DNA of 5,307 bases from assembly GCA_017883105.1 (NCBI GenBank), contig JADGOF010000188.1:1-5307 (forward strand), written 5' to 3'. A program made the translations under genes and the position numbers. The number at the start of each line of letters is the position of its first letter. Position 1 is the first letter of the stretch. Below the pieces are notes generated by a model. The model was not told the origin of the DNA. It did not search any database and was given only the letters and a program-made list of their open reading frames with translations. This document shows, one piece after another, positions 1 through 4,692 of the stretch. The stretch is from Acidimicrobiales bacterium (GTDB lineage Bacteria > Actinomycetota > Acidimicrobiia > Acidimicrobiales > RAAP-2).

Positions 1-1
1 G

Positions 2-109
2 GCCGACGCCTGTGCCGCGGACGGACGGTACGAGTTCCTGCTCGACGCCACGCCGCTGCCGTTCACCAACGCCCTCGGCTCGCCGGTCAACCCGGTGGCT
101 GTGCGGTGA
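2..109 (+). CDS. C-terminal fragment of an unidentified protein (5' end outside window)
   Basis: An open frame runs in from the left edge and ends at TGA 107-109, giving the last 35 residues of a protein. The fragment begins ADACAADGRYEF and ends GSPVNPVAVR. Codon third positions are nearly all G or C, matching the other real genes here, which is why I call it coding. There is no recognisable domain or catalytic motif in so short a piece, and I do not recognise the family. It converges on the - strand TetR gene, whose stop lies 79 bp away. Identity depends on the sequence to the left. Confidence 0.6.
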   Translation, partial: ADACAADGRYEFLLDATPLPFTNALGSPVNPVAVR

Positions 110-188
110 TGCTCCTGGCCAATCCGAACGATATCTCCCGGGTGCCAGCGAACCGGGCCTGATCGACGACGCAGCCGTATCCGAGCAC

Positions 189-995
189 CTACTTCCCCTT
201 GGGCCTCGACACCGCCTTCTTCGCCGCCGCCGCCTTCGCCGCCGCCTTGACCTCTGCCGTGCGCGCCGAGGCCGCGCCGCCCCCGACCACCGGGCCGGTC
301 CGCGGCGGTGGCGCGTCCGACCCGGCCACCTTGGCGCCAACGGGTGCCGCCCGACCGGTCACCGACCAGTGGAGCAACCGGGCCTGGCTGTCGACCAGCG
401 AGGCGGTGCGGATTCCCCAGAACTCGAATCCGTAACGGTGGCCGGCCACCTGGGCCAGCATGGCGATCAGTGTCCCGGCGGCGGCCATCGGATCGGCGCC
501 GGCCGGTGATCCCGAGCCCTCGGCGTTAGTGGCGATGACGTGGGCCAGGGTCACCGTCACCGCATTGAGCGCGCGCACTCGCAGTCCCTGAAACCGCAGG
601 TCCCCCTCGACCGTGGTCAGCTCGACCACCCGGAACACAGCCCGGTTGCGCTCCCAGTAGTCCATGAACCCCTCGACCACGGCCACCGCGGTCGACCAGC
701 TGGCCTGCTCCGACCAGTCTCCGTCAACCAGCCCGGCCAGCGCGCCCGCCCCTTCGACCAGCTCCTCGGCCAGGACGGTGATGGCCACCTCGACGTTCTC
801 GAAGTACTGGTAGAACGTCGCCGGCGAAGTCCCGGCCTGCCGGGCGATGTCGATCACCTTGATCGACCGCCACGGCGTCGCCACCAGCAGTTCGGTGGTG
901 CACTCCAACAGCCGTTGACGGGTGGCCCGGCCTCGGCGGCCCGGCACCCGACCATCGGTGGTGGCAATCAGCTCCGGGTCGTCGGGGATGGCCAT
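189..995 (-). CDS. TetR-family transcriptional regulator with Ala/Lys-rich C-terminal tail
   Basis: This is a 268-residue one-component DNA-binding regulator of the TetR family, expected to act as a cytoplasmic dimer. The N-terminal DNA-binding domain spans about residues 22-75. It contains TRQRLLECTTELL (helix 1) and the helix-turn-helix DIARQAGTSPATFYQYFEN (49-67), whose ATFYQYF matches the family's usual TxYxxF recognition helix. Residues from about 80 to 225 are the variable ligand-binding and dimerisation region, and the ligand cannot be read from it. The last 40 residues (from Pro229) are not typical of the family: a Pro/Gly linker, then Ala/Lys runs such as KAAAKAAAAKKA and a basic end, RPKGK. 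Start: ATG at 993-995 follows a -10-like TACCAT by 8 nt, so it is probably leaderless. It is divergent from the KstR-like regulator across 152 bp, with an inverted repeat just upstream of its own -10, which suggests autoregulation (inference). The family call is firm; the target genes are unknown. Confidence 0.93.
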   Translation of the reverse strand: MAIPDDPELIATTDGRVPGRRGRATRQRLLECTTELLVATPWRSIKVIDIARQAGTSPATFYQYFENVEVAITVLAEELVEGAGALAGLVDGDWSEQASWSTAVAVVEGFMDYWERNRAVFRVVELTTVEGDLRFQGLRVRALNAVTVTLAHVIATNAEGSGSPAGADPMAAAGTLIAMLAQVAGHRYGFEFWGIRTASLVDSQARLLHWSVTGRAAPVGAKVAGSDAPPPRTGPVVGGGAASARTAEVKAAAKAAAAKKAVSRPKGK

Positions 996-1003
996 GGCCG
1001 ACC

Positions 1004-1009
1004 ATGGTA
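1004..1009 (-). promoter_or_regulatory. -10-like element of the 189-995 TetR gene, probably leaderless
   Basis: On the - strand the hexamer TACCAT ends 8 nt before the ATG at 995. This matches the actinobacterial -10 consensus TANNNT at a spacing that would place transcription start at or next to the A of the start codon. No Shine-Dalgarno sequence is evident. No good -35 (TTGACA-like) match is seen; its expected place, about 1027-1032, is overlapped by the TGACG inverted repeat. Confidence 0.5.
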
Positions 1010-1027
1010 CCGATGGACGGGCGGAGA

Positions 1028-1040
1028 TGACGGGGCGTCA
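1028..1040. promoter_or_regulatory. Inverted repeat TGACG-GGG-CGTCA, candidate operator
   Basis: Perfect 5-bp arms are separated by 3 bp in the divergent TetR intergenic region. The repeat covers the position where the -35 of the - strand TetR promoter is expected (17 bp upstream of the -10 at 1004-1009). A repressor bound here would block that promoter. TetR regulators commonly bind such symmetric sites near their own promoters; assignment of this site to the 189-995 regulator is inference. Short arms in GC-rich DNA can arise by chance. Confidence 0.3.
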
Positions 1041-1107
1041 GAAGTTGCCGCCCCCACGGGTGGCCCACCGAGGGTGCCTGGTGGCGCCGAGCGGGCACGG
1101 GGCCGCA

Positions 1108-1123
1108 GTTTCGGAGACGAAAC
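1108..1123. promoter_or_regulatory. Inverted repeat GTTTCG-GAGA-CGAAAC, candidate operator
   Basis: Perfect 6-bp arms around a 4-bp centre end 10 bp before the -10-like TAGGGT of the KstR-like gene, so the repeat overlaps that promoter's -35 position. The AT-containing arms stand out in a GC-rich spacer. Size and placement fit a TetR-type operator. It lacks the AACnnGTT core known for KstR, so it may serve the other, divergent regulator or a different factor. Confidence 0.4.
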
Positions 1124-1133
1124 CCCTGGCGAG

Positions 1134-1139
1134 TAGGGT
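1134..1139 (+). promoter_or_regulatory. -10-like element of the KstR-like gene, probably leaderless
   Basis: TAGGGT lies 8 nt before the ATG at 1148 and matches TANNNT. No purine-rich ribosome binding site sits between it and the start codon (the gap reads AAACGGTC). This favours transcription starting at or beside the start codon. Confidence 0.5.
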
Positions 1140-1147
1140 AAACGGTC

Positions 1148-1750
1148 ATGGCGAACGGCCCGGTGCCCCGCACCTTGACGCGAGCCCAGCAGGCTCGTCG
1201 ACAACGCGTTGTCGACGCCGCCATGTCGCTCGGGCTCGAGGGAGGGTACGAAGCCGTGCAGATGCGCGACGTGGCCGCCCGCTCCGATGTGGCCATGGGC
1301 ACCGTCTACCGGTACTTCACCAGCAAGGACCACCTGTTGGCCGCGGCCCTGGTCTACTGGGTCGAGCAGTTGGACAGCCAACTGGCCCAGCTCCCGGCCC
1401 TGGGGGATACCGCAGCCGCCCGGGTCATCGACGCCCTCGACCGGGCTCTCCGGTCCATGGGACGCCAGCCCCAACTGGTGGGAGCGGTGTTCACCGCCCT
1501 GGCTTCCCCCGACCCTGCCGCCATCGAGTGCCAGCAGCAGGTCTCGATCCTCATGGAGGGGATCATCACCCGGGCCATCGGCGAGCCCCATCCGACCCAT
1601 CTCAGCGACCGTGCCCGCATCCTCGGGCACGTGTGGTACTCAGCCCTCGTCGGTTGGGTCAACGGATGGAGCAACATGAACCGGGTCCACGACGAACTGG
1701 TCGTGGCCATCGGGCTCCTGCTCCCCTCCGACATCTACGCCGAGGTCTGA
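1148..1750 (+). CDS. KstR-like TetR-family transcriptional repressor
   Basis: This is a 200-residue TetR regulator whose DNA-binding domain is very close, from memory, to mycobacterial KstR, the repressor of cholesterol catabolism genes that is released by steroid-CoA thioesters. Residues 32-64 carry the KstR-type block GGYEAVQMRDVAARSD followed by GTVYRYFTSKDHLL, which includes the helix-turn-helix. The C-terminal half also keeps the KstR pattern: HVWYSALVGWVNG near residues 160-172, then a final amphipathic helix (LVVAIGLLL). Its length equals that of KstR. Start: the ATG is preceded by TAGGGT at 8 nt, and the protein then runs directly into the domain. It is divergent from another TetR gene and 70 bp upstream of an ABC exporter operon that it might control (inference). 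A perfect 22-bp palindrome lies within its codons 17-24. KstR-like paralogues are numerous in lipid-degrading actinobacteria, so orthology to kstR itself is not established; the ligand may be another acyl-CoA or steroid-CoA. Confidence 0.93.
   Translation: MANGPVPRTLTRAQQARRQRVVDAAMSLGLEGGYEAVQMRDVAARSDVAMGTVYRYFTSKDHLLAAALVYWVEQLDSQLAQLPALGDTAAARVIDALDRALRSMGRQPQLVGAVFTALASPDPAAIECQQQVSILMEGIITRAIGEPHPTHLSDRARILGHVWYSALVGWVNGWSNMNRVHDELVVAIGLLLPSDIYAEV
1196..1217. promoter_or_regulatory. Perfect 22-bp palindrome inside the KstR-like gene, candidate intragenic operator
   Basis: The half-site CGTCGACAACG is followed immediately by its exact reverse complement, giving 22 bp of uninterrupted symmetry with an AACGCGTT centre. 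It lies 49-70 bases into the coding region, encoding residues 17-24 (RRQRVVDA). The AACnnGTT core is the one described for KstR operators (TnnAACnnGTTnnA), but the flanking T/A positions are G and C here. Several codons used (CGT, CGA, CAA, GTT) end in A or T, unlike neighbouring codons, as if DNA sequence rather than protein were constrained. For a leaderless gene this would be a roadblock site just downstream of transcription start. Function is inferred. Confidence 0.45.
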
Positions 1751-1752
1751 GC

Positions 1753-1775
1753 CGACCGGTCGCCGGCCGGCCGGC
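1753..1775. repeat. Two abutting GC palindromes between the KstR-like gene and the ABC operon
   Basis: CGACCGGTCG (1753-1762) is followed, sharing one base, by the 14-bp palindrome GCCGGCCGGCCGGC (1762-1775). They begin just after the stop codon of the KstR-like gene. They could form a short RNA hairpin that ends or attenuates its transcript, or act as a binding site upstream of the exporter promoter. There is no T-run, so an intrinsic terminator of the classical type is not supported. Low-complexity CCGG repetition by chance is a real alternative. Confidence 0.25.
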
Positions 1776-1809
1776 ACGGTGATGACCTGGATTGTCCCAC
1801 CTGTCGGGC

Positions 1810-1815
1810 TACCGT
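1810..1815 (+). promoter_or_regulatory. -10-like element of the ABC exporter operon, probably leaderless
   Basis: TACCGT matches TANNNT and ends 5 nt before the ATG at 1821. This supports that ATG over the in-frame GTG at 1779 and ATG at 1782, which would add residues lying outside the ABC domain. A TTGTCC at 1792-1797 resembles a -35 but is only 12 bp away, too close for a normal spacer. Confidence 0.45.
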
Positions 1816-1820
1816 CTGGC

Positions 1821-2786
1821 ATGCCCTCGGCCATCGAAGTCCACGGACTGTCCAAACGGTTCGGCCCCGTGCACGCCGTCGACGACCTGAGTTTCGAAGT
1901 GGCCGAAGGTCGGGTCACTGGATTCCTCGGGCCGAACGGCTCAGGCAAGACGACCACCCTTCGGGTGCTGCTGGGCCTGGTGTCGATCACCAAGGGCACC
2001 GCCACCTTCAGCGGGAAGCGCTATGTCGATCTCGACCATCCGGTCCGCCACGTCGGGGCGGTGCTCGAGGCGACCAGTTTCCACCCGTCCCGCCGGGCCG
2101 AGGACCATCTGAAGACGGTGGCCATCGGCGCGGGGATCCCGCTCGAGCGGGTGGACGAGACGCTCGATCTGGTCGGGCTGTCCGAGGTGGCCCGCCAACG
2201 GGTTGGGAAGTTCTCCCTCGGAATGCGCCAACGACTCCAGTTGGCCACCGCCCTGCTCGGCGACCCGCAGATCCTCATTCTGGACGAGCCCTCCAACGGC
2301 CTCGACCCGCAAGGCATCCAGTGGCTGCGCACCTTCATCCGGCATCAGGCATCGATCGGGCACGCCGTGTTGGTCTCGTCCCATCTGCTCTCCGAGATGG
2401 AGGAGACGGTCGATGACGTGGTCATCGTGTCCCACGGCAAGCTGGTGCTCCAGACGACTCTGGCCGAACTGGCCAGCCGGGCGGGAACGAGCACCGGCAT
2501 GCGCATCCGGACGCCGGAGATGGCCCGGCTGATCACCCTCCTCAATGCCATTCCGGTGGCCTACCGTCAGACCGCACCCGACATGATGACCATCGACGGT
2601 GCCACCCCCGAGTGGTTCGGACCCTTCGCCGCTCAGAACCAGATCGTCCTCTACGAATTGGTCCACGACCGGGGCAGCCTCGAAGACGTCTTCCTCAGCC
2701 TGACCCATGGATTCGATGCCACCGATCCCGGCCTGATGGGCGGCAACCACGCCGGGCCGGGCTCGATGCCGGGAGGTTCATCGTGA
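1821..2786 (+). CDS. ABC transporter ATP-binding protein (ABC-2-type exporter, BcrA/DrrA-like)
   Basis: This 321-residue cytoplasmic ATPase is expected to power the permease encoded directly downstream, probably as a dimer on two permease subunits. The nucleotide-binding domain starts at once (IEVHGLSKRFG). Visible motifs are Walker A GPNGSGKT (37-44), the signature FSLGMRQR (131-138), Walker B ILILDEP (151-157) with catalytic Glu156, D-loop NGLDP (159-163) and the H-loop histidine 188 (SSHLL). The Q-loop position appears to hold Glu83 (GAVLEAT) rather than Gln, as in many bacitracin-exporter-like (BcrA) ATPases. After about residue 230 comes the usual C-terminal extension of this exporter class, with LEDVFLSLT at 287-295, then a Gly/Pro-rich tail. 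All motifs needed for ATP hydrolysis are intact. The start at 1821 is chosen from the domain edge and the TACCGT just before it; 1779 is possible. Its stop overlaps the permease start by 4 bp. Substrate is unknown; related exporters move antibiotics, lipids or peptides. Confidence 0.95.
   Translation: MPSAIEVHGLSKRFGPVHAVDDLSFEVAEGRVTGFLGPNGSGKTTTLRVLLGLVSITKGTATFSGKRYVDLDHPVRHVGAVLEATSFHPSRRAEDHLKTVAIGAGIPLERVDETLDLVGLSEVARQRVGKFSLGMRQRLQLATALLGDPQILILDEPSNGLDPQGIQWLRTFIRHQASIGHAVLVSSHLLSEMEETVDDVVIVSHGKLVLQTTLAELASRAGTSTGMRIRTPEMARLITLLNAIPVAYRQTAPDMMTIDGATPEWFGPFAAQNQIVLYELVHDRGSLEDVFLSLTHGFDATDPGLMGGNHAGPGSMPGGSS
2771..2776 (+). promoter_or_regulatory. Ribosome binding site of the permease gene
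   Basis: GGGAGG lies 6 nt before the GTG at 2783, inside the end of the ATPase gene. It decides the permease start as the GTG that overlaps the ATPase stop (GTGA), not the in-frame ATG at 2795, which is spaced too far away. It is the only clear Shine-Dalgarno sequence before a gene in this window. Confidence 0.75.
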
Positions 2787-3577
2787 TCCGCATCATGCGT
2801 TCCGAATGGCTCAAGCTGCGCACCACCGCGGTGCCGTGGGTATTGACCGGCATCGCCCTGATCATCAACGCTCTTCTCATCCTCGCGATCTTCCTGACCC
2901 GTCCCGATACCAACGGCCGGGGCGGCGGGGGGACGTTCGTCTCCCCGGGCTACACCGTGCCCCACACCACCCAGCAGCTCCGGAATCTGGTCGGATCAGG
3001 CTTCCAGGGATACCTCTTCGCGCTGTTGCTCGGCACGCTCCTCGTCACCAGCGAATTCCGGCACAAGACGGTGACCACATCGTTTCTGGTCACCCCGGTA
3101 CGGGCCACGCTGGTGGCCGGCAAGTTGCTCACCTCCGCCATCCTCGGAGCCGCCCTGGCGGTGATCATGCTGGTGGCCACGGTGATCGGCGGAGGCCTGA
3201 CCCTGTCGGCCCGGGGCGGATCCTTTTCCGACCTGGTCCACCAGATTCCCGCCGTGGCCCCGGGGATGATTCTGGTGTTCGCCCTCTTCGCCATCCTCGG
3301 CGTCGGCGTCGGGTCGGTCCTGACCAATCAGGTGGCAGCCATCATCGTGGTACTGGGATGGTTCATCATCCTCGAGGGCATCTTGACCAGCCTGGTCCAC
3401 AGCGCCTTCAAATGGGTCCCCACCGGGGCCGCCGTGGCTGCGGCAAACCTCACCCGCGACCGAGGGGCCGACTTTGGGCTGTTCAATTGGTGGCAGGGAG
3501 CCCTGCTGATGCTGGGATACGGACTGTTCTTCGCGGCCCTCGGGTCGTTCATCCTTACTCGGCGCGACATCACCTGA
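2783..3577 (+). CDS. ABC-2-type transporter permease
   Basis: This 264-residue integral membrane protein is the transmembrane half of the exporter powered by the preceding ATPase. It begins with the class's cytoplasmic amphipathic N-terminus (MRSEWLKLRTT), then about six membrane segments: roughly residues 17-38, 74-90, 110-141, 157-180, 184-205 and 238-258. The sequence SEFRHKTVTTSFLVTP (90-105) after the second segment is the coupling region typical of ABC-2 permeases, and the protein ends in the common LTRRDIT. The first external loop (39-73) is Gly-rich and hydrophilic. It starts at a GTG overlapping the ATPase stop, with GGGAGG 6 nt upstream, so the two genes are translationally coupled. 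Size and topology are normal for a half-transporter that dimerises. The substrate cannot be inferred. Confidence 0.93.
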   Translation: MIRIMRSEWLKLRTTAVPWVLTGIALIINALLILAIFLTRPDTNGRGGGGTFVSPGYTVPHTTQQLRNLVGSGFQGYLFALLLGTLLVTSEFRHKTVTTSFLVTPVRATLVAGKLLTSAILGAALAVIMLVATVIGGGLTLSARGGSFSDLVHQIPAVAPGMILVFALFAILGVGVGSVLTNQVAAIIVVLGWFIILEGILTSLVHSAFKWVPTGAAVAAANLTRDRGADFGLFNWWQGALLMLGYGLFFAALGSFILTRRDIT

Positions 3578-3624
3578 TCCCCGAGGCGGCCGCTCGCAGG
3601 TACCGTACGACTCGTGGCATTGCC

Positions 3625-3630
3625 TAGGCT
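3625..3630 (+). promoter_or_regulatory. -10-like element of the secreted GH18-like gene
   Basis: TAGGCT ends 7 nt before the ATG at 3638. The identical hexamer precedes the last gene of the window (4681-4686). A second TANNNT match, TACCGT at 3601-3606, stands 7 nt before an in-frame GTG at 3614, so an alternative start of the same kind exists. Confidence 0.45.
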
Positions 3631-3637
3631 CTGCCAC

Positions 3638-4606
3638 ATGAGCCGTTCCCGCCGCCGTTCCCGCGTGGCGGCGGGCCTGATGGTGATGGCAGCGATCGGA
3701 GTCCCGTGCCTCAGCCCTCCCGCCGCGTCCGCCGGACCGGTGTCGCCCGTGCTGACCTATCTTCCTGCCGGGTTCGTCCACTCCAACAAGACGGATGCAC
3801 AGGTGACCGGCTACCTGGCCGACCTCGATTCCTTCGGCATCAACCAGGCGCTCGTGGAGCTGGCCGGCTTCGCTCCGGCCGGGGCGTTAGGGCTTTCCGT
3901 CACCGACAAGGCCATGGTCCGACGGTGGGTGGCCCAGGCGTCGAAGTACGACCAGGCCCATGCGCGCACCATCGACATCACGGCGGTGTTGAACGGACGG
4001 GTCGGCAAGGACCTGGATCTCGACAATCCGGCGACCCGCGCCGCAATGGTCGTCGGGATCATCTCCATCGTGGACCTGGGGGTGACCGGCGTGCAGCTGG
4101 ACCTCGAGCCGTACCCGACGACGCCGGGCTATGTGGCCCTGCTGACCCAGGTGGATGGAGCCTTGGCTGCCCAGGGGTTGGCCATCCGGCTGTCGGTGGT
4201 GGCGCCAGCCGATACCGCCCGATGGAGCCCCACCTACCTGCAGGCGGTGTCGGGGCGGGTCGATCAGATCGACCCCCTCTACTACGACAGCGGGATCAAG
4301 ACGGTGCCGGCCTACGAGGCCTGGGTGTCGGCCAGTCTGGCCTACTACTCCACCAAGACATCGGCCTCGGCCCGTATTGTGCCGGTGCTCCCGTCGTACA
4401 AGAAGAACCGGTGGCACAATCCGGCGGTCGAGAACATCTCCACTGCCACCATGGCGGTGTCGCACTCGATCGACGGTGGCAACCGCGTGGACGGTGTCGG
4501 GATCTGGTGGTGGTGGGGATTCTTCTACGGCGAGAACGGCAAGTACAATCCGATGCAGGACCAACTGGCCTGGCAGACCACCACGCGACTGTTGTTCGGC
4601 GCCTGA
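3638..4606 (+). CDS. Secreted GH18-like TIM-barrel protein (putative glycosidase)
   Basis: This is a 322-residue predicted exported protein. Residues 1-32 form a signal peptide: a basic start (MSRSRRRSR), a hydrophobic stretch (VAAGLMVMAAIGV), and an ASA cleavage site before Gly33. The mature part looks like a (beta/alpha)8 barrel. TYLPAGFVHS (40-49) would be strand 1. GVTGVQLDLEPYP (148-160) resembles strand 4 of family 18 glycoside hydrolases, whose catalytic motif is DxxDxDxE; here it reads QxDxE, with Asp155 and the proposed acid Glu157 kept and the first Asp replaced by Gln153. IRLSVVAP and VDQIDPLYYDSG (near residue 210) fit later strands, the second resembling the MxYD region. Four consecutive tryptophans (290-293) sit where GH18 enzymes place a sugar-stacking Trp at the last strand. 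There is no anchor or extra binding domain. The substrate (chitin-like, peptidoglycan or other glycan) is unknown, and it could be a non-catalytic lectin-like relative. An upstream GTG at 3614 would add eight residues. Confidence 0.8.
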   Translation: MSRSRRRSRVAAGLMVMAAIGVPCLSPPAASAGPVSPVLTYLPAGFVHSNKTDAQVTGYLADLDSFGINQALVELAGFAPAGALGLSVTDKAMVRRWVAQASKYDQAHARTIDITAVLNGRVGKDLDLDNPATRAAMVVGIISIVDLGVTGVQLDLEPYPTTPGYVALLTQVDGALAAQGLAIRLSVVAPADTARWSPTYLQAVSGRVDQIDPLYYDSGIKTVPAYEAWVSASLAYYSTKTSASARIVPVLPSYKKNRWHNPAVENISTATMAVSHSIDGGNRVDGVGIWWWWGFFYGENGKYNPMQDQLAWQTTTRLLFGA

Positions 4607-4650
4607 TCCGTCACCCGTCGCCGCCGTGAGGATGCACGCTCGCCTGCGGT

Positions 4651-4670
4651 CCGTGCCGTGCCGTGCCGTG
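4651..4670. repeat. Tandem repeat (CCGTG)x4
   Basis: Four exact head-to-tail copies of CCGTG occupy the spacer before the PLP-enzyme gene. The spacer also holds GCCGTGAGG twice (4623-4631 and 4665-4673). The repeats end 10 bp before the -10-like TAGGCT, so they cover the -35 position. A five-base unit can slip, so copy number may vary between strains and alter promoter spacing; that is inference. Confidence 0.6.
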
Positions 4671-4680
4671 AGGCCGCTTC

Positions 4681-4686
4681 TAGGCT
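4681..4686 (+). promoter_or_regulatory. -10-like element of the PLP-enzyme gene, probably leaderless
   Basis: TAGGCT ends 6 nt before the ATG at 4693, and no ribosome binding site is seen between them. It is the same hexamer as at 3625-3630. Confidence 0.5.
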
Positions 4687-4692
4687 GCGACC

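Noticed and set aside
137..157. Imperfect hairpin CCCGGGT...AACCGGG between the two convergent genes, as a terminator
   Set aside because: There is one mismatch in seven, a short stem and no T-run on either strand; not enough to call a terminator.
12..529. Overlapping open frames on the + strand across the end of the - strand TetR gene
   Set aside because: They are rich in Arg, Pro and Ser, have no domain pattern, and lie opposite a well-supported TetR gene; typical spurious frames of GC-rich DNA.
1779..1820. Upstream GTG/ATG start for the ABC ATPase
   Set aside because: It would add MMTWIVPPVGLPSG, which is outside the ABC domain, and would place the TACCGT promoter-like hexamer inside the gene; the ATG at 1821 fits both the domain edge and the promoter.
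2138..2151. Palindrome CCCGCTCGAGCGGG inside the ABC ATPase gene
   Set aside because: Only 14 bp, GC-only apart from the centre, in mid-coding sequence with usual codons; expected occasionally by chance.
2195..2206. CCAAC-GG-GTTGG inside the ABC ATPase gene, matching the AACnnGTT core of KstR sites
   Set aside because: The symmetry is only 12 bp, it lies deep within the coding region, and the outer T/A of the KstR motif is missing; the 22-bp palindrome at 1196 is far stronger.
3582..3596. Hairpin-like CGA-g-GCGGCCGC-TCG after the permease stop
   Set aside because: The core is a self-complementary 8-mer leaving little loop, with a bulge and no T-run; likely chance in GC-rich DNA.
1354..3781. 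Long - strand open frames opposite the KstR-like, ABC and GH18-like genes
   Set aside because: Their translations are His/Arg/Gly/Pro-rich without motifs, while the + strand genes show complete conserved motifs and coding-type third positions.
4257..4275. Inverted repeat GGGTCGATC-A-GATCGACCC inside the GH18-like gene
   Set aside because: It has an odd 1-bp centre, lies mid-gene far from any promoter, and is explained by codons for RVDQIDP all using the preferred GTC/GAT/ATC/GAC; no regulatory logic seen.
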